A DNA stretch of 54,267 bases from an uncultured Gammaproteobacteria bacterium. Lineage in GTDB: Bacteria > Pseudomonadota > Gammaproteobacteria > Pseudomonadales > Pseudohongiellaceae. A program made the position numbers and the translations under genes. The notes under the pieces were generated by a model. That model did not search any database and had not been told where the DNA came from. It saw only the letters and a list, made by a program, of their open reading frames with translations. This document shows positions 46,185-54,267 of the stretch, piece by piece. Each line of letters opens with the position of its first letter. The first letter of the stretch is position 1. The stretch lies in contig CAJWVZ010000005.1 of assembly GCA_913048385.1 (NCBI GenBank), positions 1 to 54,267 on the forward strand, read 5' to 3'.

Positions 46185-46973
46185 TTACCCAAAGTAATCG
46201 GTCGTATGAGTTGTAGATATTAGTTTGCTCACTTTTTCAGCTCTGGTTAACGGAGTTTTCATCAACTTTGTTACATACCCATCCGTTGGATTGTTTAGCA
46301 GCCCAGAAGCAGAGTCACATTGCAAAATGCACCCCTCTTTCATTATTGCAATTCTATCAGCGATCAACATAGCTTCAGTGATATCGTGTGTAACCATGAC
46401 TACGGTTAATTTCAAACTCTTTTGGATTCGGACAAATTCCTCTTGAAGCTCTGCACGATTAATAGGGTCAAGTGCTCCAAATGGCTCATCCATCAGCAAG
46501 ATTTCAGGCTTGGCCGCAAGCGCTCGAGCTACACCAACTCGCTGTGCCTGTCCTCCGGACAGCTCCACTGGCATGCGATCCCCGAAATTCACTAGCGGCA
46601 ACCCAACTAAAGCAAGCAATTCCGAGCAACGTTCTTCTATCGCCTCTGGAGACCAGTTCAACAACTCCGGAACCGCCGAAACATTTTGCCTAACAGTGTA
46701 GTGCGGGAACAAACCAACCCCTTGAAAAACATAGCCGATATTGCGCCGCAGATCCTGAACAGGCATATCTAGCACATTCTTCCCTCCTATCGAGACAAAA
46801 CCTGAGGAGGGGCTAACAAGTCGATTAACCATTTTTAAAGTAGAAGTTTTGCCGCAACCGGATGCCCCAACAAGAGCCAGAACCTCTCCTTGATTAACAC
46901 TTAAAACAAAATTATTGACAGCGAAATTCACGCCGCCATCATAAGATTTAGAAACGCTGTTAAATTCAATCAC
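46185..46973 (-). CDS. Quaternary-amine ABC importer: ATP-binding protein
   Basis: The 262 residues have Walker A GASGCGKTS, signature LSGGQAQRVGVARAL, Walker B ILLMDEPFGALD and the switch His in MVTHD. It resembles OpuCA/ProV-type ATPases but stops at the core and lacks the paired CBS domains that often follow. The start is GTG. It is the first gene of the two-gene importer operon, whose membrane and binding parts are fused in the next gene. Confidence 0.9.
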   Translation of the reverse strand: MIEFNSVSKSYDGGVNFAVNNFVLSVNQGEVLALVGASGCGKTSTLKMVNRLVSPSSGFVSIGGKNVLDMPVQDLRRNIGYVFQGVGLFPHYTVRQNVSAVPELLNWSPEAIEERCSELLALVGLPLVNFGDRMPVELSGGQAQRVGVARALAAKPEILLMDEPFGALDPINRAELQEEFVRIQKSLKLTVVMVTHDITEAMLIADRIAIMKEGCILQCDSASGLLNNPTDGYVTKLMKTPLTRAEKVSKLISTTHTTDYFG

Positions 46974-47063
46974 GACGACGATAACTCATTCGTTGCAAGG
47001 ACAGCAGCAATCAAGTTTCAGAGCGCACTGTAAAGCAGTTAAAAAGAACCAAATTTGAAGCAA

Positions 47064-48512
47064 TTACAACTCTATCTCTAGCGGCATTTTATAGACTAAA
47101 GAGGCATTGACAATACGTTGAGTTTTCCCATCAACTATAGCAGGCCTAAAGGGTATCTTCCGCACCGCTCGCACTGCTTGATTTCGAAGACGCCGCGACA
47201 GTTCGTTTGCCCCGCTGACCTTTACACTTGAAGCTTGACCCCGACGAGAAATAGAAAGGCTGACCTCAACCTCTCCGAACTCCAATGCGAGATCAGGGAA
47301 AGAGTCCGGAGCAACTGGCATTGGCGAGAAACCAATATTTTCTGCCCACCCCGAGAAAGTTCCTAAGAAAAGCCTATCGTCAGCGTGTTGATCACTTCCT
47401 TCGCGCGCGTTCAGAGCCGCCTGCAAAGAGCTGTGGAGTTTAAGGCTAGGGAGCGGCTCAGGTACAGAAAAAAAGTTTTCAATTAAATTACTGTCCACGC
47501 CGGCCTGCATTAGCAACTCTTCCGCAGCTCGGTAATCTCTGACAGATGTCCCTCTTCCAAGTAATTGCTGAAAATCACCTCGCGCGATCTTTGCCATTGC
47601 TTGCGTCTCAAGAGCCTCGCGATACGCTGGACTTTCAGCCGCTTTCAACAACGAAGCCTTGTACCCTAATATTTCGTCAATGTCTTTTACCAGCCTATAG
47701 CTTTTGTCTAAATAACGCTGACCAAGCATTGAACCTTTTTGAATCGTCGGAGTTATCGACCCTCTTCCCCTGCCATAAAAGAACGGGGCATCGCGATCTT
47801 GCAAAGCAAGAGCACCATCCTCTCGAAACAGGCGATCAATCGTTTCGTAAGACAATCCATTAGAAACATTGAGCAATTGCACCAACCGAAAATTATTGAC
47901 CGCTTTGCGATAACTCCATGGAACAAATCTCTCATCTTCTTCGCCGAACAATTTCTCTGCAATGTCTATTTGTTGTTCTATGAGCTCCCTAGCTAAGAAA
48001 AACTGTTTAACACCCTCTCTCGAGCGATCGAAAAAAATTCTCAATAAAGACCAGTAAGCCTGCTCATCAATTATTGAGAGCAATTCATCCGGATTTTCAT
48101 CCCCGGCACTGCTTTGAACAAATCGCATATGATCGAAAATATCTGAAACGGAATCCGTTCCCCCCAGCAATAACTCGATTTCTAATTGAGTGCGCAGAAG
48201 TGGGAGCAGTCTGAGATCAGAAAAACCATACTCAGTTCTAACAATTTGAATTAGACGTCGCTGCTCATCCAAAGCGGAGGAATAATTTCCATCTTTCTGA
48301 TGCGCGCTTACTAATCCAACCAACGGCTCAATCAACGCACTCCCGAAAGGACCGTCCGATTGCTCAACTTCTGAGAGCTGACGCTGATAATTTTTAACAT
48401 CCTCCCCAACATTATTGGTTTGAGCAAGCAAGCTCACAGAAATTACGGACGTGAAAAAAACAAAAGGTGCAGATAAGATAAATTTTCGAAAACTCTTAAC
48501 CATCATGATCAC
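47064..48512 (-). CDS. Secreted protein with helical N-terminal region and TonB-C-like domain
   Basis: The frame gives 482 residues; ATGs at 48506 and 48503 are more likely starts than the GTG at 48512. A signal peptide ends near VSLLAQ. Residues about 40-330 are helical and may be degenerate TPR repeats. The last 80 or so residues (GEVEVSLSISRRGQASSVKV, RNQAVRAVRKIPFRPAIVDG) resemble the C-terminal domain of TonB-like proteins, which binds outer-membrane receptors. No membrane helix or proline-rich spacer of a true TonB is present. Function unknown. Confidence 0.65.
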   Translation of the reverse strand: MIMMVKSFRKFILSAPFVFFTSVISVSLLAQTNNVGEDVKNYQRQLSEVEQSDGPFGSALIEPLVGLVSAHQKDGNYSSALDEQRRLIQIVRTEYGFSDLRLLPLLRTQLEIELLLGGTDSVSDIFDHMRFVQSSAGDENPDELLSIIDEQAYWSLLRIFFDRSREGVKQFFLARELIEQQIDIAEKLFGEEDERFVPWSYRKAVNNFRLVQLLNVSNGLSYETIDRLFREDGALALQDRDAPFFYGRGRGSITPTIQKGSMLGQRYLDKSYRLVKDIDEILGYKASLLKAAESPAYREALETQAMAKIARGDFQQLLGRGTSVRDYRAAEELLMQAGVDSNLIENFFSVPEPLPSLKLHSSLQAALNAREGSDQHADDRLFLGTFSGWAENIGFSPMPVAPDSFPDLALEFGEVEVSLSISRRGQASSVKVSGANELSRRLRNQAVRAVRKIPFRPAIVDGKTQRIVNASLVYKMPLEIEL

Positions 48513-48600
48513 AAGCCAAGGTTGAAAAAATTAAAAATGAACAATCACTTTTAAGTGCCATTAATACCAAATCTGCGATCGCGTCGCGAGACAGGAACGA

Positions 48601-49593
48601 TTACTTAACATCAGAGTCCTGCCTGCGCGCGCCCGCTAAGATTCCTACAAGCCCATAATTGCCTTCGTGGCAAGCATACTCATACAATCGATCTGACGTA
48701 GCATTCAAACTCATTTCTCCCGCCCAACTCTCCTCATAATAAACAGGATCAAAAACCTCAAACTCATAAAGAATTTGTCCATCCGAGTATCGACTGAATC
48801 GTTCGATGACTTTTCCATCTTGTGACAACGGCGCCACGTTTCGTGGCGCCTGTTGAGGATGTAAATTAAGAGTCTCAACAACTAGAGTGTCGCCGTCCCA
48901 CCGCCCAATAGAATCACCTAGCCAACGGTGGTGCTGTTCTGGGCGATGCTCGCTGTCAATGGGTATGATACGTATATCGTTCACCATTTCGATGAGAATC
49001 ATCAGGTAGCCGTCTGTTTGGACGATCTGATACATATTATTATACAAGACGTTATTCATTGGCGGCCCGCCGGTGCTTCCAAATCCTATAATGCATCTTT
49101 CCCCAAGCGCTCGCCCTTCTGGTCCATCATTACCAGAAAATTTAGACCTGAAATCACGCCGCATCCCCAAACCGACCTCAGTAAACGGAATCCTGCCGTC
49201 AGAAGGCGAAACAATCCAAGAACTTCTAGATGTTCCCATTACAGAGGCAAACCTTGTTCCAGGATCTACCCAAAAAGCGTTATAACCTCGGCCACTCCCA
49301 AGATCAGACCCATCCAAAAGCTCACCCTGCACAAGCCCGTCATCAGTAGCTTGTCTTACATTTTGATGATGATCGCGAGTAAACTCTTCAACCTTATCAG
49401 CAGGAATAACAAGATCGGAATAGACGTTACTTCGCTGCATCTGCGTTAATGATGCATTGCTCCAGAACCCCTGAAAATCAGGTTTGCCCGAGACAGTTCT
49501 CGGCGGCTCATAGCCGTTTTCCTGAGCAAAACCCGCGGTGCAAGCAAAGGAGCACATTAATAAAACTACGACTCTTATGTTTACGGTTTTCAC
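48601..49593 (-). CDS. Secreted protein of unknown function, full-length PDxxGxW family
   Basis: The 330 residues have a signal peptide ending near AGFAQ. Family blocks are GKPDFQGFW, GERCIIGFG, GDSIGRWDGDTLVVET and EYACHEGNYG. The C-terminus GLVGILAGARR is close to the copy at 21140-22105 (GLHGVLAGIRR). The start is GTG with GGAG five bases upstream. It lies 42 bp downstream of the DUF6351-like gene on the same strand and may share its transcript. The function is unknown. Confidence 0.75.
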   Translation of the reverse strand: MKTVNIRVVVLLMCSFACTAGFAQENGYEPPRTVSGKPDFQGFWSNASLTQMQRSNVYSDLVIPADKVEEFTRDHHQNVRQATDDGLVQGELLDGSDLGSGRGYNAFWVDPGTRFASVMGTSRSSWIVSPSDGRIPFTEVGLGMRRDFRSKFSGNDGPEGRALGERCIIGFGSTGGPPMNNVLYNNMYQIVQTDGYLMILIEMVNDIRIIPIDSEHRPEQHHRWLGDSIGRWDGDTLVVETLNLHPQQAPRNVAPLSQDGKVIERFSRYSDGQILYEFEVFDPVYYEESWAGEMSLNATSDRLYEYACHEGNYGLVGILAGARRQDSDVK

Positions 49594-49635
49594 TTAAACT
49601 CCAACAAAACTAAAGGCAAAAAGATGAAAAGTAAC

Positions 49636-51894
49636 TTATCTTGCAACTTGGTTCACAAGCGATGGACCAAAAGATAACCACGTCCCTTGATAACTTATAC
49701 TCTCTGATTCACCAGAAATCCAATCGCAAACCCCGTCAGGGAACGTTTCACTCAGAACTTCCCGCTGATCCGGATTAAAATCAACATCATAATCTGTCCA
49801 GTTGATTTCTTTCAAAGCGCACTTAATTATATTGTTGGCCAACGGGCTACCGGCTTCTTGTCTCGGCGAGGAAAAAGCCGGATAAAGCTGAGAACATAAA
49901 TTATCTCCTTGGTATTGCTGTTTTTGAACATGCTTGACTCTTGGGACCGCCTCATTATCCCAGCAAACATCTGTGAGTCCTGAAGGCTTCGCCTCAATCA
50001 CCCGATCACGCTGACTTACATCTGTCGAGGGATCATTTTTTATCGCCATTAGCCAGGCATCCATCTGAGCAAAGATGTCAGCCAAATCGCCCTCGCCCTC
50101 ATCAAAACCCCACTTGCCTCCAATTTTCATGACTTGATTTCCCGAGTTACCGTTGACGTTAATTAGGCGCGCCCGCGTGCTAAATTGATGACCTATCATA
50201 TGCAGGTCACCATCCGGCATTAAATCAGTATAAGTTCGATAATCTATAATCGGGGTCGTAGATAAACCTCCACCGCCAAAAAGTACCCGACCGCTTGAGA
50301 TAGCAATCCGAGCAGCCGCCGACTCAGCACGATGACGAGTAGAAACGTGATCAAGATTTTCATCAAAACCACCTATACCAGCATTTAATTCAACGAACTG
50401 TTGCGGAGAAATCATGCCATTATTCAGAGCTTTTAATCCATATTGAACTCCAACATTGTCCAGTGGGCGCGTGATGATTGCGGGCTCAGATATGTCCGAA
50501 GGACCTTGCCGATATATATTCAAACCGTGATCATATATCGTCATTCTCAACCCATTCGCCTCTCGAAGAGTTGCGCGCTGCGATGCCAGCGCCGCCAAGC
50601 TAGTTTCACCTCCAGCGTACTCTCGAACCTCACCCTCTCGATACAATGGGTCCACCCGCGCCGCGCTTCTGCTAAGGTTAGAGATACTTGGAAATACTCC
50701 AAAACCAGACACAGCCAGTTGCTGCTCCTCGTTAAACCCAACAAGATCAGTGAATGGATCCGACTGATCAAAAAACCTATGCAATAAACGCGCATCAACT
50801 GAGGTGAAGGTTGTTGATGTAATCACATCAGGGAAACTTGATGACACGATAATGCCGTCAAACACCCCCGGATAATTGTCAGCGGTCTGATGAGCTTGAT
50901 AAGATCCTCCTGATGCACCAAATCCAATTGTAAATTCAGGGACGCCATACCCCTCTATGAATTTTTCCTTCACCATAATATGAGTCTCAGACGCCAGTAA
51001 GTCATTACAATTCTGACCAAAAACATTTAAAGACGAAGAGACTACCGCGTATCCGATCTCAAAAAATTCCGGACGAATAACACCGCCGGAACGCGTGCCT
51101 TGTCGATACCAACCGCCCCTGCACCCGCCCCCATGAGTGTAAATCAATTTCCCATTCCAACCAGCGCTCCGACTCCATGGCGAAACCTCGGTATCATTCG
51201 GATCATGCAACATCGCAATTTCATATATCGCGCGATTAACTGTTCCCGTTTCCACGCGAATAATCTGAGGGATAGTCACACCATTTTCTAATGTAATAAA
51301 AGATACGTCGGGGGGATATTCCTTAGCACTCTCGTTAAATAACTTAAAAACATCGCTGCCCTCGGGGCGATATAGATAATCAATTCTTGTTTCAATACTG
51401 CAATCGTTGTCCAGCGCGGGACCCAAAGTGCCGCCAATCGCCAGATCAAATTCTTCAGTTTGGCAGACGTATGGCTTTTGATGCGGGCCGGAAATTATGG
51501 GGCCCGACTCACTAAAATTATCAATTGTGATCTGGCTGGTTTCCTCAGCTGATTTAACCTCAAGAATATTTTTTCCCAATCCCATACCCTGAACAATTAC
51601 CTGCCATTTTTTAATCCCAGTATTTACCAACTCTGCTTCAAGAACCCGATTGTTCAAAATCAACTGCACCTTAAATGCACCATTTTTATCGAGATTAGAA
51701 ATCTCGATTAAAGCATCACCACCAGTTACTAACCAAGGTTTAGACGAAAGAACTTCAATCTGCAACAATCCACTATTTTCCGACTCAAGCGGCGCGATTA
51801 GGGTTCCAACCGACTCATCTGTTGAGCACCCAACGACTATCAGCAGAGAGAGGTACACTACGCCTGCAATGACCCGCAGCAGATCTTTTTCCAT
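49636..51894 (-). CDS. DUF6351-like lipoprotein, probable tannase-like esterase
   Basis: The 752 residues start with a lipoprotein signal (VVGC, Cys23). An N-terminal beta domain (about 40-125) precedes a large hydrolase-like region. It has RVETGTVNRAIYEIAMLHDP, SAGWNGKLIYTHGGGC, SLNVFGQNCNDLLASET and GFGASGGSYQAHQ, the last with the likely nucleophile Ser328. This pattern is what I know as DUF6351, related to tannase/feruloyl-esterase-like hydrolases. The exact family name is from memory. AGAGG precedes the ATG. The substrate is unknown. Confidence 0.72.
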   Translation of the reverse strand: MEKDLLRVIAGVVYLSLLIVVGCSTDESVGTLIAPLESENSGLLQIEVLSSKPWLVTGGDALIEISNLDKNGAFKVQLILNNRVLEAELVNTGIKKWQVIVQGMGLGKNILEVKSAEETSQITIDNFSESGPIISGPHQKPYVCQTEEFDLAIGGTLGPALDNDCSIETRIDYLYRPEGSDVFKLFNESAKEYPPDVSFITLENGVTIPQIIRVETGTVNRAIYEIAMLHDPNDTEVSPWSRSAGWNGKLIYTHGGGCRGGWYRQGTRSGGVIRPEFFEIGYAVVSSSLNVFGQNCNDLLASETHIMVKEKFIEGYGVPEFTIGFGASGGSYQAHQTADNYPGVFDGIIVSSSFPDVITSTTFTSVDARLLHRFFDQSDPFTDLVGFNEEQQLAVSGFGVFPSISNLSRSAARVDPLYREGEVREYAGGETSLAALASQRATLREANGLRMTIYDHGLNIYRQGPSDISEPAIITRPLDNVGVQYGLKALNNGMISPQQFVELNAGIGGFDENLDHVSTRHRAESAAARIAISSGRVLFGGGGLSTTPIIDYRTYTDLMPDGDLHMIGHQFSTRARLINVNGNSGNQVMKIGGKWGFDEGEGDLADIFAQMDAWLMAIKNDPSTDVSQRDRVIEAKPSGLTDVCWDNEAVPRVKHVQKQQYQGDNLCSQLYPAFSSPRQEAGSPLANNIIKCALKEINWTDYDVDFNPDQREVLSETFPDGVCDWISGESESISYQGTWLSFGPSLVNQVAR

Positions 51895-52015
51895 ATAATC
51901 CTCTTTAAAAGCAATTCAAACAAAAAATCCTGAGCTGAACTACACGACGACGGTTCTAGAGTGATAGAATTCTGAAACTAGCACATCCCTTAAAACCTAG
52001 CATAACATTAGTACT

Positions 52016-52453
52016 ATGATGACCCAAAAGCTTACCCTGCAGAAGAATATTAAGCTCAAACCTGTCAACGCACCTGATATAGATCAGAAGTGCTCTCGTT
52101 GCACGTTGTCAATCTGCTGCAATTCTATAAACCAAAAAATACAAACTCCAAAGAGCAGAGAAGACTTCGATTTTTTACTTTGGCAAATATCACATGCTGG
52201 TGTAAATTTATTTAAAGATGCTGATGGGTGGTTTCTTCATATCGCCACAAAGTGTGATCACTTATTAACTGGAGGGATTTGCGCCATATACGAAAAGCGT
52301 CCGATGGTATGTCGCGAGTACACCAATAGTTACTGCGAATTTGACGCGCCCATCTCTCAAACCGCGGAACTTTTTTTTTCCACATATCAAGAGTTGGATA
52401 TGTATTGTGAGAAGCGATTTAAGTCTTGGTCTAGAAGATTTAGACCGCTTTAA
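52016..52453 (+). CDS. YkgJ-type zinc/iron-chelating cysteine-cluster protein
   Basis: The 145 residues carry the cysteine pattern of the YkgJ/CxxCxxCC family: KCSRCTLSICCN near the N-terminus, TKCDHLLTGGICAIYEKRP in the middle, then MVCREYTNSYC. These Cys residues are thought to bind a metal. The molecular role is unknown. The ribosome site is weak, and ATGs at 52016 and 52019 are both possible. Its last 4 bp overlap the end of the convergent propeller gene. Confidence 0.83.
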   Translation: MMTQKLTLQKNIKLKPVNAPDIDQKCSRCTLSICCNSINQKIQTPKSREDFDFLLWQISHAGVNLFKDADGWFLHIATKCDHLLTGGICAIYEKRPMVCREYTNSYCEFDAPISQTAELFFSTYQELDMYCEKRFKSWSRRFRPL

Positions 52454-53610
52454 AACAAGACAATAAATTCGCCAGTTGTTAAGTTCCCCGCCGCAGGAAA
52501 ACTGTAATCTGGAATAATAGTTTTTTCTAAACCAGGAATTTCTATTTGTTCATTTTTGTTATTGACCAGCCTAACTTGCAACTCCCCCCCCTTGCTGTGA
52601 CTAATTGCTTCTCCCCACGCAATTAACTTTTCACCTCGCGAGTTTGCCGCAATGGTTGGGTTTTTTTGCCTCGTCGCTTTGGCAGGCTCACCCGCACCGA
52701 CTTCTATATCAGCTCCTAAAAGTTTATAAACAGTTCGGGCCTTTGTCTCAAACGCCATCCAACTTTTCCCTTCTTGCGAACGCGCAATATCATTGGTGCT
52801 CAATGGGCATGCGGACATCGTCCACTCTCGCATTATTTGCATTGATTCGTATTCAGACCGTAAAAACTCTTCGTTAGAAAATTTACTTTGGTTCGATGAC
52901 AGATTTAAAACCTGCATGTGACGCCCCGTTCCGTTAATAGCGGAGCGATAAGCAATCGCTAATTGATCCCCTCCAGTAAATTCAGCAGCTAACGAGCAGC
53001 ATGCACAAGCTCCAAGACCAGGGTCGCCAACAGGCAGCTCTGGGCCAAAAGTTTCTCCGCTATCTGTTGAAAATCGCATGTAAACCGTTCGCTCTTTTTC
53101 GTTGGCAAGATCGCCCGCACCCCAGACTAAAACCACATTCGGTCCCATTGCAGCTATGTCAGCACCGGCATCAATTCCCTCCGAAAATGTTGTCACCATA
53201 GAACGCTGTGCTTCAAATATTTGACGCCCAACATCCGATCGCGCATAGTAATATTGATTGTCTCGGGGCAAGTACCACACGACATGAATTCTACCAGCGC
53301 CATCAACAGCCATCGATGCACGCGCAATTGAAAAAGTTTGTAAGTTGTACGCTTCGGAAGAAACTCGCACTGGGTCACCAAATCTTTTTTCCTCATGAGA
53401 AAACTCTCTGTAATACAGATGACCCTCTCTTGCCGATCGTGCCCGAAGACGCTTTTTGAAATATAGGAGATGCAGACCACCCTTCTCGTCGTTAACAAGT
53501 CTCGGTTGAAGTCCGCCGTCAGGAGTAGCCTCTATCCGAACCTGTGCATTAACTGCAGCGACACCGATGAGCAACAACAAGACACTCATTCTTTTTAACC
53601 TATGTAACAA
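52450..53610 (-). CDS. Secreted sialidase-like (BNR/Asp-box) beta-propeller protein
   Basis: The 386 residues have a signal peptide ending near AVNAQ. Propeller blades include the Asp-box RFSTDSGETFGPELPV and repeats such as ASMAVDGAGRIHVVWY and NPTIAANSRGEKLIAWG. The Cys-rich GACACCSLA and a later Cys in SACPLS are unusual and may bind metal or form disulfides. Catalytic sialidase residues are not evident, so a binding role is as likely as hydrolysis. The start is probably the TTG at 53610, which has AGGAGG eight bases upstream, rather than the ATG seven codons later. Confidence 0.7.
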   Translation of the reverse strand: MLHRLKRMSVLLLLIGVAAVNAQVRIEATPDGGLQPRLVNDEKGGLHLLYFKKRLRARSAREGHLYYREFSHEEKRFGDPVRVSSEAYNLQTFSIARASMAVDGAGRIHVVWYLPRDNQYYYARSDVGRQIFEAQRSMVTTFSEGIDAGADIAAMGPNVVLVWGAGDLANEKERTVYMRFSTDSGETFGPELPVGDPGLGACACCSLAAEFTGGDQLAIAYRSAINGTGRHMQVLNLSSNQSKFSNEEFLRSEYESMQIMREWTMSACPLSTNDIARSQEGKSWMAFETKARTVYKLLGADIEVGAGEPAKATRQKNPTIAANSRGEKLIAWGEAISHSKGGELQVRLVNNKNEQIEIPGLEKTIIPDYSFPAAGNLTTGEFIVLF

Positions 53611-53848
53611 AGTAATTACCTCCTACCTCGATCATGTCCCTTCTCAGCTTTTCAAGCAACTTTTAAGCGAGCAATCTAGCACACAAAGCAGCATCATATG
53701 AATCCTTAACATTTCGAGTTAGTAGAAAAATACCCACAATTAGTGCACTATTCTACTGTGTCGTTACAGCCCCATTATTGAACCAAAATTTGCGCTAACT
53801 GCGTTAAGAGTTAGTGATAAACTCTAACCCTACGCATTAGGATAACTC

Positions 53849-54267
53849 ATGACTCCAAGCTTCATACGTCTTATTAGATTTCATTGCTTCCACTCGATAA
53901 GAAAGAAGGGCATATGTACTTTTCTACTTATAGGAATTGGGGTAAACAGTTGTTCAAAACCCCCCGAAACCACTGATTTGCAAGATACTACCGAATCTCA
54001 TTTCAACACGACACTAAGCAACAAACAAATTATGTCACTTATTTTAGAGCCCGCCTCCGATATTCTTTGGGATTCAGGCGGTTGGGTTTTAGACGCCGCG
54101 GGATATGAAGAACTTTTCCCCACTACTGACGACGGTTGGGATTATGTTCGAGCGCAAGCGGCAATCGTTGCCGAAACCGGAAATTTACTCGCTCTCCCTG
54201 AACGAGCACCAGATAACGATGCCTGGCTCATATACTCGAACGGGCTTTCTGACGCCGGCCTGCTCGC
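53849..54267 (+). CDS. Lipoprotein, N-terminal part only (cytochrome-c-associated type of unknown function)
   Basis: An open frame of about 139 codons runs off the right edge. It begins with a basic region and a hydrophobic stretch ending in a lipobox-like VNSC. The mature part (IMSLILEPASDILWDSGG, then AIVAETGNLLALPERAPDND) resembles proteobacterial lipoproteins that end in a haem-binding region, but the part that would carry a CxxCH is beyond the window. AGGA lies a few bases before the ATG. The call is tentative. Confidence 0.5.
   Translation, partial: MTPSFIRLIRFHCFHSIRKKGICTFLLIGIGVNSCSKPPETTDLQDTTESHFNTTLSNKQIMSLILEPASDILWDSGGWVLDAAGYEELFPTTDDGWDYVRAQAAIVAETGNLLALPERAPDNDAWLIYSNGLSDAGLL

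Overview
The window looks like chromosome from a free-living marine gammaproteobacterium of moderate GC (mid-40s percent by eye). The reasons are a green-tuned proteorhodopsin beside a complete retinal pathway, many small secreted hydrolases, and the general protein style. I cannot fix the clade; OM182-, SAR92- or NOR5-like lineages would all fit. I see no rRNA, tRNA, CRISPR array, insertion sequence or phage gene.

Layout. At 1-427 is the 5' end of a PQQ-propeller dehydrogenase-like gene, followed by a large secreted metalloprotease (529-3765). At 4.0-12.8 kb are DoxX and PsiE membrane proteins, a lipoprotein amidohydrolase, a DUF885 lipoprotein, two members of a secreted family of unknown function, and a periplasmic gamma-glutamyltransferase. 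At 13.1-21.1 kb are an FG-GAP repeat protein and the phototrophy island: proteorhodopsin on the minus strand, divergent from a five-gene operon crtE-crtI-crtB-crtY-blh in which every junction is a 4-bp start/stop overlap. Together these make geranylgeranyl-PP, phytoene, lycopene, beta-carotene and then retinal, the chromophore of the pump.

At 21.1-32.8 kb are a third member of the unknown secreted family, a peroxiredoxin-like gene interrupted by an in-frame TGA exactly where the catalytic Cys belongs (a selenocysteine candidate, 22138-22611), a cupin, a three-module glycosyltransferase, a PETase/cutinase-like hydrolase, an NHL propeller, an iodotyrosine-deiodinase-like flavoprotein, a DUF1080 protein, a LysE exporter, a YciI protein and a second secreted alpha/beta hydrolase.

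At 32.8-43.3 kb is a FadR-type regulator with three TTGGTnnnACCAA-like operators just upstream. It heads a probable operon with an RND pump (adaptor, a 25-codon ORF, permease). Upstream of the regulator, on the same strand, is a likely catabolic operon: Na+/solute symporter, Gfo/Idh/MocA dehydrogenase, xylose-reductase-like aldo/keto reductase and TauD-like dioxygenase. At 43.7-54.3 kb are an epoxide-hydrolase-like protein, a quaternary-amine ABC importer with permease and binding protein fused, a TonB-C-like protein, a fourth member of the unknown family, a DUF6351-like esterase, a YkgJ-type cysteine-cluster protein, a sialidase-like propeller and the start of a lipoprotein gene at the right edge.

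The most interesting points are the candidate selenoprotein, the small ORF with a strong ribosome site inside the efflux operon, the triple operator, the PETase-like and deiodinase-like enzymes, and the four-member unknown secreted family.
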